The translations under genes were made by a program, and so were the position numbers. A model generated the notes under the pieces. That model searched no databases, had not been told where the DNA came from, and saw nothing but the letters and a program-made list of their open reading frames with translations. From Sclerotiophoma versabilis (taxonomy: Eukaryota; Ascomycota; Dothideomycetes; Pleosporales; Didymellaceae), in contig JAAROD010000015.1 of assembly GCA_012274445.1 (NCBI GenBank), forward strand, positions 1,364,001 to 1,428,000: DNA of 64,000 nucleotides, given 5' to 3'. Shown here piece by piece: positions 21,257 to 32,835 of the stretch (its first letter is position 1; every line of letters begins with the position of its first letter).

Positions 21257-22976
21257 ATGCTGCTCACGACCACGAAACGCTTCTCGATTTCGCCTATCCG
21301 CCGCTCGGCATCTTCTATGTTAGCAACATCGACACGGCCTGCCGTTGCAGGTCCAAATGGCAAACCAACATATCACACAGTGACTGCGCTCAAAAGGTGG
21401 TCATGTGATGATAAGGATCTGCCAGCTGTCAACGACATAAAAGCTATACACGTATATGACTTTGACAACACATGTACGCTTGATGCAGCCTTGCGCTCCT
21501 ACCATGCTGACGGTCGCAGTATTCGCAAGTCCTCTTCCAAACAAACAACTATGGAACAGCGCCACGATAGGCCAGCTGGGCAGCCCAGACATGTTCATGA
21601 GTGGAGGCTGGTGGCACGATGCCAGCATTCTTGGAGCCACTGGTGAAGGCGCTGACAAGGAAGAGAAGCGCGGCTGGGCTGGGTGGTGGAACGAACACAT
21701 TGTCACCCTTGTGGAGCAGTCGATGCAACAAAAAGACGCTCTCAACGTTCTTCTCACTGGCCGCGGCGAGTCCAATTTTGGCGACCTTATCAAACGCATC
21801 GTCAAGAGTAGGAAGCTCGAGTTCGACATGGTCTGCCTCAAGCCCGCAATTGGTCCTGCAGGGCAAAAGTTTAGGAATACGATGGAATTCAAGCAGGAGC
21901 TACTCAAGGACATCGTCTACACATACAAGGATGCAGAGGAACTGCGCATCTACGAAGATCGCGTCAAGCATACGAAAGGCTTCCGCGACTTCTTTTTCCA
22001 GTTCAACAAGGATCTCATGGCCGGCCAGCTCAAAGGTAATCGCAAGCCCATTGTGGCTGAAGTCATTCAGGTCGCTGAGAATGCCACGCAGCTGGATCCT
22101 GTTGCTGAAATCGCCGAAATTCAGAAGCTTATGAATGCGCACAACACACAAGTAAAAAATGGTACGGCACCGCCCGGCACGGTGCCGTATCAGATTAAGA
22201 AGACGGTCTTCTACACTGGATACATGATCCCCGCGAACATGACCGAGAAGTTGACCTCGCTCGTGAAGCTGCCTCAGGGCACACCGGACAACGACGTTAG
22301 ATTTCTCGCCAACAGCATTCTCATTACACCGAAGCCGTGTCCAAAGAGTATTCTCGATAAGGTTGGCGGTATTGGAGCTAAGGTCAGGTGGAAGGTCACA
22401 GGCATATCCTGTTTCGAAAATAAGTTGTGGGCCGCCCGAGTCGAACCTGTGCCGAAGACAGCGAAGTACTACTCCGAGAACCCTACTCCGACTGTCGTAC
22501 TAGCCATTCGCAAAAATGGACGACCAGCAGATGCAGCACGCATCGTGAACTGGCACCCAGTGTCAGACGATCAGGCTTTCGAGTTCGATAGCGTGGTAGG
22601 TGAGAAGCAGATGCTGCGCATCGAAGAAGAGACTGCAAACGAGAGCGAATGGGAAAGCTACTTTCCTAATAAGTCTTACCGCAAACGCTCTGCGGATCCC
22701 AACAACCACCATGGCGATCACCGATCACACAATGCACGCGGCAAAGATGACAATCGCCAATCAGGATATCGTGGTGGCAATCAGAATCGTGGTCGCGGGC
22801 CCCACAGGAACAATCAGTACAACAACCGAGGTAGCAGGGGCGGGTATCGTGGCGATCGTGGTGGCCGGGGCCGTGGTCGTGGAGGAGGCGGTCAGTCGCA
22901 GTACAGAAGCCTGGATGATGTTGGCGGCAACTACGGCCAGTCTGGCCACGACAACAACCCAGACGCTTTCTACTGA
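21257..22976 (+). CDS. HAD-like Swiss-Army-Knife RNA repair family protein with RGG tail
   Basis: Two exons, join(21257..21473, 21520..22976), give 557 aa. The 46-bp intron (GTACGC...GCTGAC...GCAG) splits the codon after DFDNT and produces VYDFDNTLFASPLPNKQLW. This is the HAD motif I (DxDxT) of the SAK-type HAD domain. GGWWHDASILGATGEG, LLTGRGESNFGDLI (motif II region) and FKQELLKDI follow. The domain is associated with RNA repair/ligase-type proteins; the substrate here is unknown. The C-terminus (about 450-540) is an RGG/RG box (RGGNQNRGRG, GGYRGDRGGRGRGRGGGG), typical of RNA binding. An ATG at 21317 is an alternative start; the 21257 start gives a basic, Ser/Thr-rich leader. Confidence 0.85.
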
Positions 22977-24788
22977 GCAGATCTGTACCTTGCTCACCAG
23001 CCATCAGCACATCTATTCTGCTAGTGCTTGTGTCTTACTCCTGAGTGCTTTCCGATCAGTACGGCGCTCGGGTTTTCTAGGATTTCTATTGGAGTTGCTT
23101 CGGCGAGCGTTACTCTGCATCGCAGATCATGGTATGTATCGCTCTTTGCGCCGTTCGACAGAGCTCCTGTTGCTTTGTACATCACAGATGCATTGTGCAT
23201 TTTCGGGCGCATGTTTCCATCAATGAGATACCCAAGTTTCGTTCCTCGATAAACCCTCTCGCGACCACGTAATGACGACTGTAGACAGTGCGTTTCGCAT
23301 GGTCTTGGCTAGTGTTAACAGGTACTGGTACCACTAACGCATGGATTAGGTGCATGCTGGCAGGCATCGTCCGCCATCTTTGTCGATGATCTTCTCTAAG
23401 GCCCGGCCGATCTTCTACGTCAAGACAAACATGTGAATTCGATTTTGACTGAGTATACGGTGGACAACCCACGGTGCATAGCCTGTCACACCCTGGTCTC
23501 GTTTCTGCCGCACAGCCTATGCAAGGATGCATCGCCCGGCTCTCAGGTCGCCTCAAGGGCAATGTTACCGTCCACGTTGCGCAACGCCCCGACGAGCCAC
23601 AATATACCCACAGAGGGTTTGTTTGACAAATTTAGGATAGCCGCTTTGTGGCCGGGAGTGTCCGAATTCACATAGCCAATTGTCCCGTCGACTTAGAGGT
23701 AGCATTCTGGTAAAGGAACGCTGAGCAGTCACAAGTCTAGTTGCTGGATCACTTGGAGGTAATTTAGGGCTCTATCGATATCCATTACCACAGTATCGCG
23801 AAGAGCCGACCTTGGTATGGACTATCAAGATGCGAATGTTGATTTTCTTGCGTCCGAACGGACTCTGCAAATAAGCTGCTGCAATTAGCGGAACATACAT
23901 GCGGTTCTGAGGAAAACACGAATGTGAACAATGCTGAACCTCTACGGTCTCCAACAAGTAGGTGTATTGAATAATCGCTTGGCTTGGTAGAAGCCAGCTG
24001 AGGGTAAGATCGTGTCGCGAGGCTTAGCGAAGGGTTCACAATACTCAACTTTCGGTCACAGCGGGAAGGCCCTGTCATCTGCGGCTGCCTCTTTTCTTCA
24101 TTTGGCCTTTGTCGCGTAAAATACCAAAGGCGGAGCTGCTAGAATGACTATTCCCTGCCGGAACATATGACGTGCCAAGACAACGGGATCTGTGGCTAGC
24201 CGATTTGTTCAGGGGTGCATGCAACGTGGATGCACACCACATGATCAGTTTTCAGCAATGCATGGCTGTCGGCTACTAGCCTTGTAATGGACGATCCTCC
24301 ATGCTCGAGAAATCTGGACGCAAGAAACAGGGGTGCATCGCGTACCCTGGGAGTCCACCAAATTGCGATTCAGGCCCAAACCCAAGTTTGGAAGCTCTTC
24401 AACTGGTGGCTTGCGCGCGTTGACCGTCTACGGAGCAAAGCGTACGATGGAGTCGGTTTTCTAGTGCAGCCTTTCAGATTTTCGGTCGAAAAGAGTCTAT
24501 CACAGCTTGGCCAGTACGTTTGTGGTTATCTCCCAGGGATTTTGGGCCTTAGAGCGACTTCGTTGCTGCATCCACTCAGCTACGCCCTGATATCTTCGCT
24601 AGCATCGAATGATTCAGACGCGGCTACTCCGTATCTCACAAGGACGGCTGCTCCGAAGGAATCTTGAATGGAGACCTCTTCACGACTTGGCTATGGATAT
24701 ATAAAAAGGCTCCCGAGCCGGAAAGGATCAGCAAGCAGCCATATCACATTGTTGCTACTCAATCGTTGAGCGTTCGCCAGACTCTGCA
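22977..24788. other. Long intergenic region
   Basis: 1.8 kb with no gene recognised. Short open frames on both strands lack domains. The last 100 bp carry the promoter of the following secreted-protein gene. Confidence 0.5.
24698..24707 (+). promoter_or_regulatory. TATA box of the secreted-protein gene
   Basis: TATATAAAAA lies 82 bp before ATG 24789, a good distance for a fungal core promoter with a short leader. Assignment is by position and consensus. Confidence 0.6.
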
Positions 24789-27137
24789 ATGCGATCTTCA
24801 CTTGTTATCTCTGCCGCTGCAGCATTTGCTGCAGTCAGTGCTCAAGACATTGACTTCGCCGGCGTCGACGCAATTCCCGACCCAGTCATCCATATCATAC
24901 CTGGGCTGAAGGAGCAGGTTGTCCCCTTCGACGAGGGCAAGGCTGTCGCCGCTGTTGTCTCTCAAATTGCAGCTGATCCACTCGATGTCAAGCCTGTTTC
25001 TCAGCCAACGGCTGCACCGAAGTTCAGGCGGCATATGAAGCGCGCAGCCTGCGACCCCGAACCCGGCAACCTTAATACCTACGAGTTTGATGTCTCATCC
25101 GCCAAGAACTTTCGTGCCGACGCCAAGGTTGCATCAGTAGCGGAGGGCGCTTCTACACCATCCGGATACTTCAACACTTTCACGAACCTGCAGGGAGCGA
25201 GCAGCGCCTATGGGTATCTCGGATACAAAGTCGTAACAAGCTACGACCCTGCTGAGTGTGCTTCTGAGTGCAACTCGAAGTCTGGGTGTCTTGGTTTCAA
25301 CATCTGTAAGTCTTGTACTTGATTATCAGCGAGAACCAGCAATTGACCACTCGTAGTCGTGGAGCGTGACCCTTCGAAGAACCCAGGCCCCGACTGTAAG
25401 AATCCTGATGCGGTCGCCAACATCAAGTGCTCTTTCTGGGGAGGTCCTGTATACACCGATACGGCAACCAACAATGGACAATGGCGAGAGCAGTTCGAGG
25501 TAGCTATTGCAGGAAGCAACGGTTACACATCTCTCAAGACGCAGTCTGCCGATGGCTACAAGCAGGTCGAACTCAAAAACAGTGCGATCAACGCTCCCCT
25601 TGACTGCAACAAGCAAGGCTCATACATGGGCTACCAGCTGTTCACCCAGGGCGCTTTCGACGCTAAGCTCTGTGCAATTGCTTGTCAGCAAACTAACAAG
25701 TACGCGCTGGAACATCCTCCAGCCAACGGCAAGCCTCAGCTGTGTCGCTACTTCAACACGTACATCCTGCTCAAGAATGGTGTCTCCCAGGGTCAATACT
25801 GTTCCATGTACACCCAAGAATGGGATCCGTCTTTCGCTACAAACGATGGCCAATGGCGCGGGGATGACCACTACACCATCCAGTATAGCTTCAGTTTCAC
25901 CGACTCAAGCGATGACGGTGTACCTGTATGCCCCAGCGATTTGGCTTACCTCAAGTCCAGCGGCCAGGAATTTTGCACCAGCTTCATTAGCTACAGTCAG
26001 CCATCAACTACTGCCACTACTACCGCCACAGCTACCGCTACTTCGACACCTCCACTTCAGATTGTTACAGTCACCAGGACATCCACTACCTATACCACTA
26101 ACACTGCTGTGATTACAGCATATGCTGGCCAATTCGACCGGAGGCACGCCCGACGAGCAGACAACAGCACAGCAGAAGTCAAGACAGATGTCATTGTTGA
26201 TCCGTACGAGATCGCTGTCGTAGCGGTCAAGACCCTGTCCCACGAAGATGATCCTTCCATGCCCAAGCTCAACGATACCATGGCCGCCCAGCTCAACGGA
26301 GTACAGAAGCGTGCTATTGCGACTCCAGCGTCTATCACTGCCTGGCCCAGCAATAAGATCAGCGCTGCTTGTTCGCTGGTTGCGACTGACACTGCCACTA
26401 TTACCGCCACCACAACCGCTGTTGTCACTGTAACTACAGACGCTCCCTTGTCGACCGCAGAGACACTCCAATTCAAGACCGTGGTCGTGGCGCAGTCTAC
26501 CTGCACTGTTCCTAAGCCCCAACCAACTGCTCCTTCTTACACCAAGATCTGTGGTGGTGACCCGTCTGAAGGTGTTCCTATGGTCCCTGGTCCAAGTGAT
26601 CAAGGCTGGTGGCAACAGACTTTCAGTTTGGCTCTGCCATTCCCTGTCAAGATTTTCGAGACCTCATCCACTCAGATTACGTTGAGTGTTAGGGGCCAAA
26701 TCCAGGTCGGTGACTACACCTTCAACGTATTCTATGATGAGCTGTATGTGTATGGTCCCGGCTGGAACCAGGGTATCTTCTATAGGGTCGATGGTGCCAT
26801 TGGATCGCGAAAGATCCACTTCAGTTGGTTCACTGGCTCCTACTACTGGGGACACGAGCGCTTCCATATCACTGCTACCTTTGACGAAGCCAAACCTGGT
26901 ATTCTGGTGAGCAAGGTCTTTGATACATGGGGACAAGTCTCCCCCAGACGTACCATCTCGGTTGTTGGTAATGGAAAGTACATCCCGTTCGCTCAGTCTA
27001 GCTCGGGCAATGTTCACGAAGGTCAGGAGATCACCTTTGACACCACCGGTGCTGGCAGCGTCTCAACCAAAGATTTCGATCGCATCGAGTGCTGCAAGAA
27101 GACTATGTGGGAGTGGCACGTGTGCTCTGAGGTATAA
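24789..27137 (+). CDS. Large secreted cysteine-rich protein with PAN/apple-like modules and Thr-rich linker
   Basis: Two exons, join(24789..25305, 25357..27137), give 765 aa. The 51-bp intron (GTAAGT...GTAG) joins CLGFNI to FVERDPSKNPGPDCKNP. The protein starts with a signal peptide (MRSSLVISAAAAFAAVSA), then a propeptide ending in a KR site at 84-85. The first module has CASECNSKSGCLGFNI and CKNPDAVANIKCSFWGG. A second cysteine module contains LCAIACQQTN, LCRYFNTYIL and QYCSMYT. These resemble fungal PAN/apple-like modules, which bind protein or glycan. A Thr/Ala-rich linker follows, with two more dibasic sites (FDRRHARRAD, QKRAIATP). A C-terminal beta-rich domain has PGWNQGIFYRVDG, WFTGSYYWG and a final CCKKTMWEWHVC. 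No enzyme motif is evident. A role at the cell surface or on plant material is inferred. Confidence 0.8.
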
Positions 27138-28182
27138 GATTATCGAAGGATTTTAGATTCAGCACTGTTCCTTTAGCCTCGTTCTTACCCATTGTCATAG
27201 CGCAGGTATGATTTTTATGAATAAACCACATATATAATCTTCTCGTGTTGCACCCCGTAGCCTCTGCACCCCAAAGTTTTCTTCTCCCGACAGTTAGACT
27301 TGCGATGGTCTTGACCTGCGTGATTATCTGTAAAAAGTGCAGATACACGATTCTGACATGCTGGTCCTTTTAAATGTACTCTCTACGCAGCCTACAGGCT
27401 TTGACAATATTGAACAGAACCTTGAGGAGGCGGTGGGTTGTGTAATGTGCTTGTCTCCACAAGCTCCGCGGAAGCTACATGGTCATTGCAGCAGGGACCG
27501 ACCTGGAACTGGCGAAAGTCCAGATTCTCTCAATCTCGACCACTCGAGGGTAAGTTTGATATACGATTTACAATCCTGAGCATTGCGTGCAAGTCTGACC
27601 AGAGCAAACCAGTTGGGCACCGGATGTGTTCAGAAAGAACTGCAAGAGTCCTATCTGGGCCCGCGATGATTTTACTGCCAAGTCGAGGTAGATAGTACAG
27701 GTCAAAGGTTGAGTCTTGGTACCGCCGACAAATTGAGTGCGCCAAGACGGAGATTTACCCCAAGATTCTGTGGTCCACCAATATATACCCTGTCCCCCAC
27801 ACTTAACTTCAAAGGCCAAGTCCATGTCAAGAAATGGAGATATAAACATAATCAGTCCGGTCCTGGGCGCTGTGCTTGACAGGTGGTGTTATGTTCCGAC
27901 ACAAAACGAAACTATCTGTGAGACTACCTCGCTACGAGCTTTGTTCCACCAAACAGCTTGACTGGTATCACTGGAACTAAATTGAAGGACGGGCTGGCAG
28001 CTTGCCAGGCGTCTTGAGCAATCACATTGGATGGATGATTTGGGCCAGCTTCACACTGAGAAAGTATAAGTACCAGTGTTGCTCAGGCTCATTATCTCTG
28101 CAACTCACTCACATCACCAGTCGCAGCTTAAGCTTCTTCCAAACCTATCGACACAAGTTTTTCTCCCGTCAATCCTTTCAAA
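27138..28182. other. Intergenic region between two secreted-protein genes
   Basis: About 1 kb. No gene recognised. The right end has a TATAAG element before the pectate lyase. Confidence 0.5.
28065..28070 (+). promoter_or_regulatory. Possible TATA element of pectate lyase gene
   Basis: TATAAG 118 bp before the start codon, followed by a pyrimidine-rich leader. The assignment is weak and rests on position only. Confidence 0.4.
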
Positions 28183-28955
28183 ATGCGTTTCGAACTCGCG
28201 CTCGTCAGTGCCGCAGTCGGTCTCGCCGCAGGGCAGACATTGAACATCCCCACACGAGTTGGGTCCATTGTGTCTCTAGCCTCACCCAGCGTTATTTCTG
28301 GCTCGAAGGATATGGGCAACAAGGAGTACGACCGTGGCAGGTCGTGCAATACTGACGCCGATACTGGAAGTGACAACGCAGTGTTCATACTTGAGAACGG
28401 TGCAACTCTAAGCAACGTCATTATCGGAAAAAATCAGCTCGAAGGTGTGCACTGCAAGGGTGCATGCACGCTCAAGAACGTCTGGTTCAGGGACGTTTGC
28501 GAAGGTAAGTCAACAGCACACGCCAAACTTATCGGCCTTTGCTCATTTGATTAATAGACGCAATCTCCGCACTTGGAAATGGCAACGTTCTCATCGAAGG
28601 TGGTGGTGCCCAGGAGGCAAAGGACAAAGTCGTTCAGCACAACGGCCGCGGCACAGTCACCATCAAGAACTTTACCGTCGTCAACGCTGGCAAGCTGTAC
28701 CGCGGTTGCGGTGACTGCACGAACAATGGAGGCCCTAGGAATGTCGTTATCTCTGGTGTCAAGGCCAAAGGTGTCTCTGAGCTCGTTGGCATCAACTCCA
28801 ACTACGGAGACACTGCCAACATTCAGAGCTCGTGCGGATCCGGTGTCAAGAAGATCTGCCAGGAGTACAAGGGCGTTAACAAGGGCAGCGGCGATAGCAG
28901 CAAGGTTTCGACCACTGCTAACTGCAAGGGTCAGACCAGCTTCTCTGCTTGCTAG
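28183..28955 (+). CDS. Secreted pectate lyase, polysaccharide lyase family 3
   Basis: Two exons, join(28183..28504, 28558..28955), give 239 aa, the normal PL3 length. PL3 enzymes cleave polygalacturonate by beta-elimination with calcium and help fungi soften plant tissue. A signal peptide (MRFELALVSAAVGLAAGQ) precedes the right-handed beta-helix. Conserved blocks are SDNAVFILENGATLSNVIIG, QLEGVHCKGACTLKNVWF, DVCEDAISALG, FTVVNAGKLYRGCGDC and a C-terminal CKGQTSFSAC. The 53-bp intron (GTAAGT...TAATAG) splits the Asp codon of DVCEDA. It is transcribed in the same direction as the preceding secreted-protein gene, about 1 kb apart. A second pectin-type lyase lies at 38.6-40.5 kb. Confidence 0.94.
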
Positions 28956-29795
28956 ACAATCAATGTCTGAACGTAGTTTATCTTCTCGACGAGATGCAAT
29001 AAAATTCCAATTATTCAACAGAACAGAAGAATCTTGTACTGTTTGCTGTTTTAGTGATGTGTTTCCATGCAGTATTAGGAAATTCGCAATACCTATAGTG
29101 CTGCTGTATCAATGTATTATTGTTCATTAACAAAGTAACCCCTAGGTACAGGATGCCGATATTGCCGCATAAGGACAATTTTACATACCAGGCGAAGGTC
29201 CCATGCCTGTGCTCGCGCCATACACAACTATGTTACATGTCTTATAGATAAAAGCTAATGGATAGTAAGTTCTCACATGTAGTTAACAAGGTTCTCGTGT
29301 TTCTTAAACCCAAGTTTTCGTCCTTATTAGTCTGAAATTTGTCTAGATAACTACAGATCCCAGTATCTGCTTATTTGGAGCAAGTGCTTAACATTATAGT
29401 TTTCCATGTCCTTAGTATATATTTTTTTACTAAGTACTAAATTGACAATCTACACAAGCGTAGGATTGGTTTCTGCCATAGTTGTTAGATTATTATACGC
29501 TAAAGTTATAGCGTCAATGTGGTGCTTAAAGCATAAGGCAACTCCCGGCACCAGATGCACAGACACGGTATACTTCTTTGCTATACAGGCCAACCAATAA
29601 ATCGTTCCCCAATTTCGCAATGGGTAACACAGGCCTATTGTAAGGCTCAACAAGCTATGCGTAATTGGTTTAGGAGTTTATATTGCCTAGACTGACTTCG
29701 GTATGCAATATCGTAGAGCATTCGCACTATATAACTAAGGACACATTCAGAGTTTAGGAGTGGATCGGCTCTGATAAGCCAACATGACGACATCC
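28956..29795. other. AT-rich interval
   Basis: From about 29100 to 29760 the sequence is visibly richer in A/T than its surroundings, with only short frames. It could be a decayed insertion or an AT-rich spacer. No terminal repeats or transposase remnants seen. Confidence 0.5.
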
Positions 29796-31141
29796 CTAAG
29801 ATTTGTCAGATCCTGCTCTACTCGATGATGTCTGCCTGGCCGTAACATTAGGATCACATTGGGACTTTAGCGTCCTACCGCTACCGTATTGCGGTTGCCA
29901 GCTGGTCCCTCTCTCGTTCTCATTGTTGCGTTCAAATAGCGTATCTTGCCCGGACGAATTTCTATTCCCTGACCTTCGAAGACTCATCTGTAAGAAATCG
30001 CCGGACACTTTTTGGATGGATTGGTCACTAAGATGGCCTCCAAGCTGCTTGATATAGTCACCATATCCACGATTCTTACCGTGGATCGTCTTTTGGCTGT
30101 TCGAGACCAGAAATTGCACGGCTTCATCGCCTGTAGCGTGGTTGTCGATGACGCTTATGTTCTCTTTCAAGTGCTGATCTGCTTTGGAACAAATATCTCT
30201 GCACTGACGCGCAGTCGACCATTCTTCGCGCAACCTTGCAAGATATTCTTTATCCTCCTGTGTCATTGCCGTGGCGGACTTGGCCGTCATCTGATCCAGT
30301 ATCTTCTGCATGTGTCTCTCCAACATCGCAGTCGTCTGTTCCATACTGGTTCTACACTCTTGTATGCCATCGCTCGTTATCTTTCTGGGTATGGCATCTG
30401 AGTCTCGAGAAGAGCTGCCGGCTAGAGTCGGCTGGACCTGCTCGATAAGCTCGGACAGCTGGGCGCAGATGAGAAGGCACTTTTGGGTGCTTGAGCGCTC
30501 GTCCTCGATGTGATGCAATTCTATTGTCTCCGAACTTGTCGCAGTACGGGACACCAAGGTTTCGAGCTTTTCGTCAATGGTCTCGAGTCGTGCCTCGAGG
30601 TCGTTGGTTGCAGTCTTGATAAGGTCTCTGTAGTCTTCAAGACGTTCGAGGGTAACAGAGGAATTGCGACTGAATGAAAGCGACTAATCAGCTTCTGATA
30701 CGAAGTAGAGAAATACAAAGCTTACAGTTGTACATCTGTGAGCGCGATGATGATTGTTGATTTGTACGCTGCTAGTGAATCTTTGAAATCGTCGATGTTG
30801 TCACCCATGTACCTCAGTTTCGCCCAATCTCGAAAACTCTGTCGGTCATTCCCGGATCGCGAGCAGCATTTTTGCAGTTCTCGCAGAAATTCGTTGCAAG
30901 CGTTTCCGCATCTTTGCAGGGGTAGATCAAGTGCAGAAAGATGTACATTTGTGTCCGACTTCAAAGTGTCGGTTAACGACTCTAAGACGCCAACAAGTGC
31001 CTCTAGCTCCTCAATGAGATCCCGTACACGTTTGGGTTGGGTTTTGAAGCTCTGGATCGTTGTGTAGAGCGTAACGCAAGATTTGTGGGCGAAGATGGCC
31101 AGCGCTAGCAGCCCTGAAGCAAGACTTATTGGGTCGGCCAT
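29796..31141 (-). CDS. Free-standing fungal STAND/NLR N-terminal-domain protein (PigL_N-like)
   Basis: Two exons, complement(29796..30669, 30726..31141), give 429 aa. MADPISLASGLLALAIFAHK, the region ending KRVRDLIEELEALVGVLES, and SFRDWAKLRYMGDNIDDF are typical of the helical N-terminal domain found on fungal NACHT/NLR and ankyrin proteins. It is also named after azaphilone cluster protein L. The 56-bp intron (GTAAGC...TTCAG) joins ALTDVQL to RNSSVTLERLEDYRDLI. The rest is coiled-coil-like, then polar and low-complexity. No NACHT, NB-ARC, WD40 or ankyrin part is present, and the gene ends normally, so the domain stands alone. In related systems this domain acts in non-self recognition or cell-death signalling; the role here is inferred only. 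It is transcribed away from a decayed related copy at 31869. Confidence 0.8.
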
Positions 31142-31868
31142 TGTGGCGATGCGCCTGTACGTTAATGCGGAGAGATTAGGCCATGCATCATGGGACCGAG
31201 CTTTACTTAAGTACTGTTAGAGTTGGATACATCACCTCAGTAGCCGCTTAAGTTGTCCTAGTGATTGGTTCCCGCGCTGCCGGTGTAAATATAGGTGCTA
31301 GCTTAGTTCAGTAAAACCGGCGGTTACTCTCAGAGAGCATTGTCTCCGCAATACCACGAACAGTAAACGCGCGGTTCGAGCTCGATCCCCGCTTCCTAAA
31401 CTAAATAACCTCTCAACACGTGGCGACTTCAACAGATTGCATTGAGCTTAGACTGACGCAGATGGCGAGCGGTCTGGAGGCATATCAGCGACACGAGTAC
31501 TCTGACGTCTTTGTTACAAAAGCATGTCACGGATGGACATTATGCGTGATGGAAGTTCTGGCTTGGCTGAAGATTAGGATTGTGAGTCATCTTCGTGTTT
31601 GGGCAATTAAGAGCTTGTCAGAGACGCTTATTCTAAGACGGATTAGCGTATTGTCGCTGAAGTCTCCGCTGACGCACGGCGGGGAGAGGCCGAAATTGAA
31701 ATGATGAGAATGGTGATAAACCGGACCAGACAACCTTTCGGTCAGGTTATGCTGATCCTTAATATAATCAGCAATGCTACCATCTTTCCCCTCTGTTGCT
31801 CCCCAATCATCCGCTCTAGTATTTGTTCTACGCCCTTCTCTGTAATATCGGCTGGGCTTCCCTGTCTG
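31142..31868. other. Intergenic region between two divergent NLR-N-type sequences
   Basis: About 0.7 kb between the intact gene (-) and the decayed copy (+). A 94-codon frame at 31420-31704 has no recognisable features. It may contain the original promoters of both. Confidence 0.45.
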
Positions 31869-32190
31869 ATGGCAAATCCTTTGAGTATCACTGCGTCAGT
31901 AGCAGATATCGTTACAGTCGCCATTCAATCCGGTAACTCGCTCCACGGCACTGTCGTACGTTTCAAAGGTCGGGACAGGACTTCCAATGGCTTCAAAAAT
32001 GAGCTCCAAGACATGATCAGCATCTGGACTCGTTGGCACAAGTGGCTCATGCAGAAGCGTCTATCTCTGCGCTGATTCAGGGGCTCATCTACAATTTGGC
32101 GGTCGGTTACAGGACAGGCAGTTGTATGACTATGGTGTACAACACGGATCGTGCTGTAAGATATACGTGCACCGCTGTGCTGAGCCGTCT
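31869..32190 (+). pseudogene. Decayed fungal NLR N-terminal domain
   Basis: ATG 31869 begins MANPLSITASVADIVTVAIQ, then SLHGTVVRFKGRD and FKNELQDMISI. This is clearly the same kind of N-terminal domain as in fungal NACHT/ankyrin proteins. At about 32022-32024 the frame must shift by one base to continue as LDSLAQVAHAEASISALIQG, which matches the expected next helix. Beyond about 32090 similarity fades. The expected cysteine/RDW region is absent and no downstream NACHT domain follows. This is a truncated and frameshifted remnant. The right boundary is approximate. Confidence 0.65.
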
Positions 32191-32835
32191 GCTAACGACA
32201 ACTTCTGCCATGTGCTTAGCCTATCTCAGATACCAAGTCACTGATATGTTTTTGAAGCACTCTCGAGCGAGCCTTGACCGATATGAAATTAAACAGCTGC
32301 CCAGGCCAGCAGATCACGCCTGTATTTCGAATTGTTGCCACTACTGCGTTCTTGGTTAAGTCACCTCCAACCGTTTTGCCTTTCCACCCTTTTATAGAAA
32401 ATTTGGCTTTCCAGCAGCTTAAGACTACCGTTGAGCTCACAAATCAGACTAACGTCTGTACTTAAAATTGTTCAGGATGCCTTTGACTCTACTTGATTGG
32501 TGAGCAGTGCGCATATAAACACTTTTTTTGCATTCCCTCTCTTCAAGTTCCCTCTGGGCTTATCTAAGAACTTCACATTGTAATGGTGAAATAAACAAGC
32601 CTAGCTACCGTGGCTTGACTTTGTGGGCTTGCCAAGTTCCAAAGTTGTCCTAGAGAGGCACGCCACAACCCTACTACCTGCTCGCACCACCTACACGGAC
32701 ACGTCTACCTCTTCACGCATATCCTCTCTGCACCCCGTGCAGTAACATATTGCGGAGTTCTGCGCCACAATCGCTATAACCTATGCCCGTGCCCACAGAC
32801 TCCTACCATCATAATCCTGCTCCAACCGTTGCAAT
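32191..32835. other. Intergenic region
   Basis: Downstream of the NLR-N remnant. Short frames only, no recognisable domain; parts may be further decayed remnant. Confidence 0.4.

Noticed and set aside
26004..26615. 203-codon minus-strand frame rich in Ser/Gly/Cys
   Set aside because: Antisense of the Thr-rich linker of the secreted protein.
29090..29795. Possible transposon in the AT-rich interval
   Set aside because: No terminal inverted or direct repeats, no target duplication and no transposase or reverse-transcriptase fragments could be recognised.
31365..31395. GGTTCGAGCTCGATCC, which looks like a tRNA T-arm
   Set aside because: The loop length and stem pairing do not fit a T-arm, and no D-arm, anticodon arm or acceptor stem could be found upstream.
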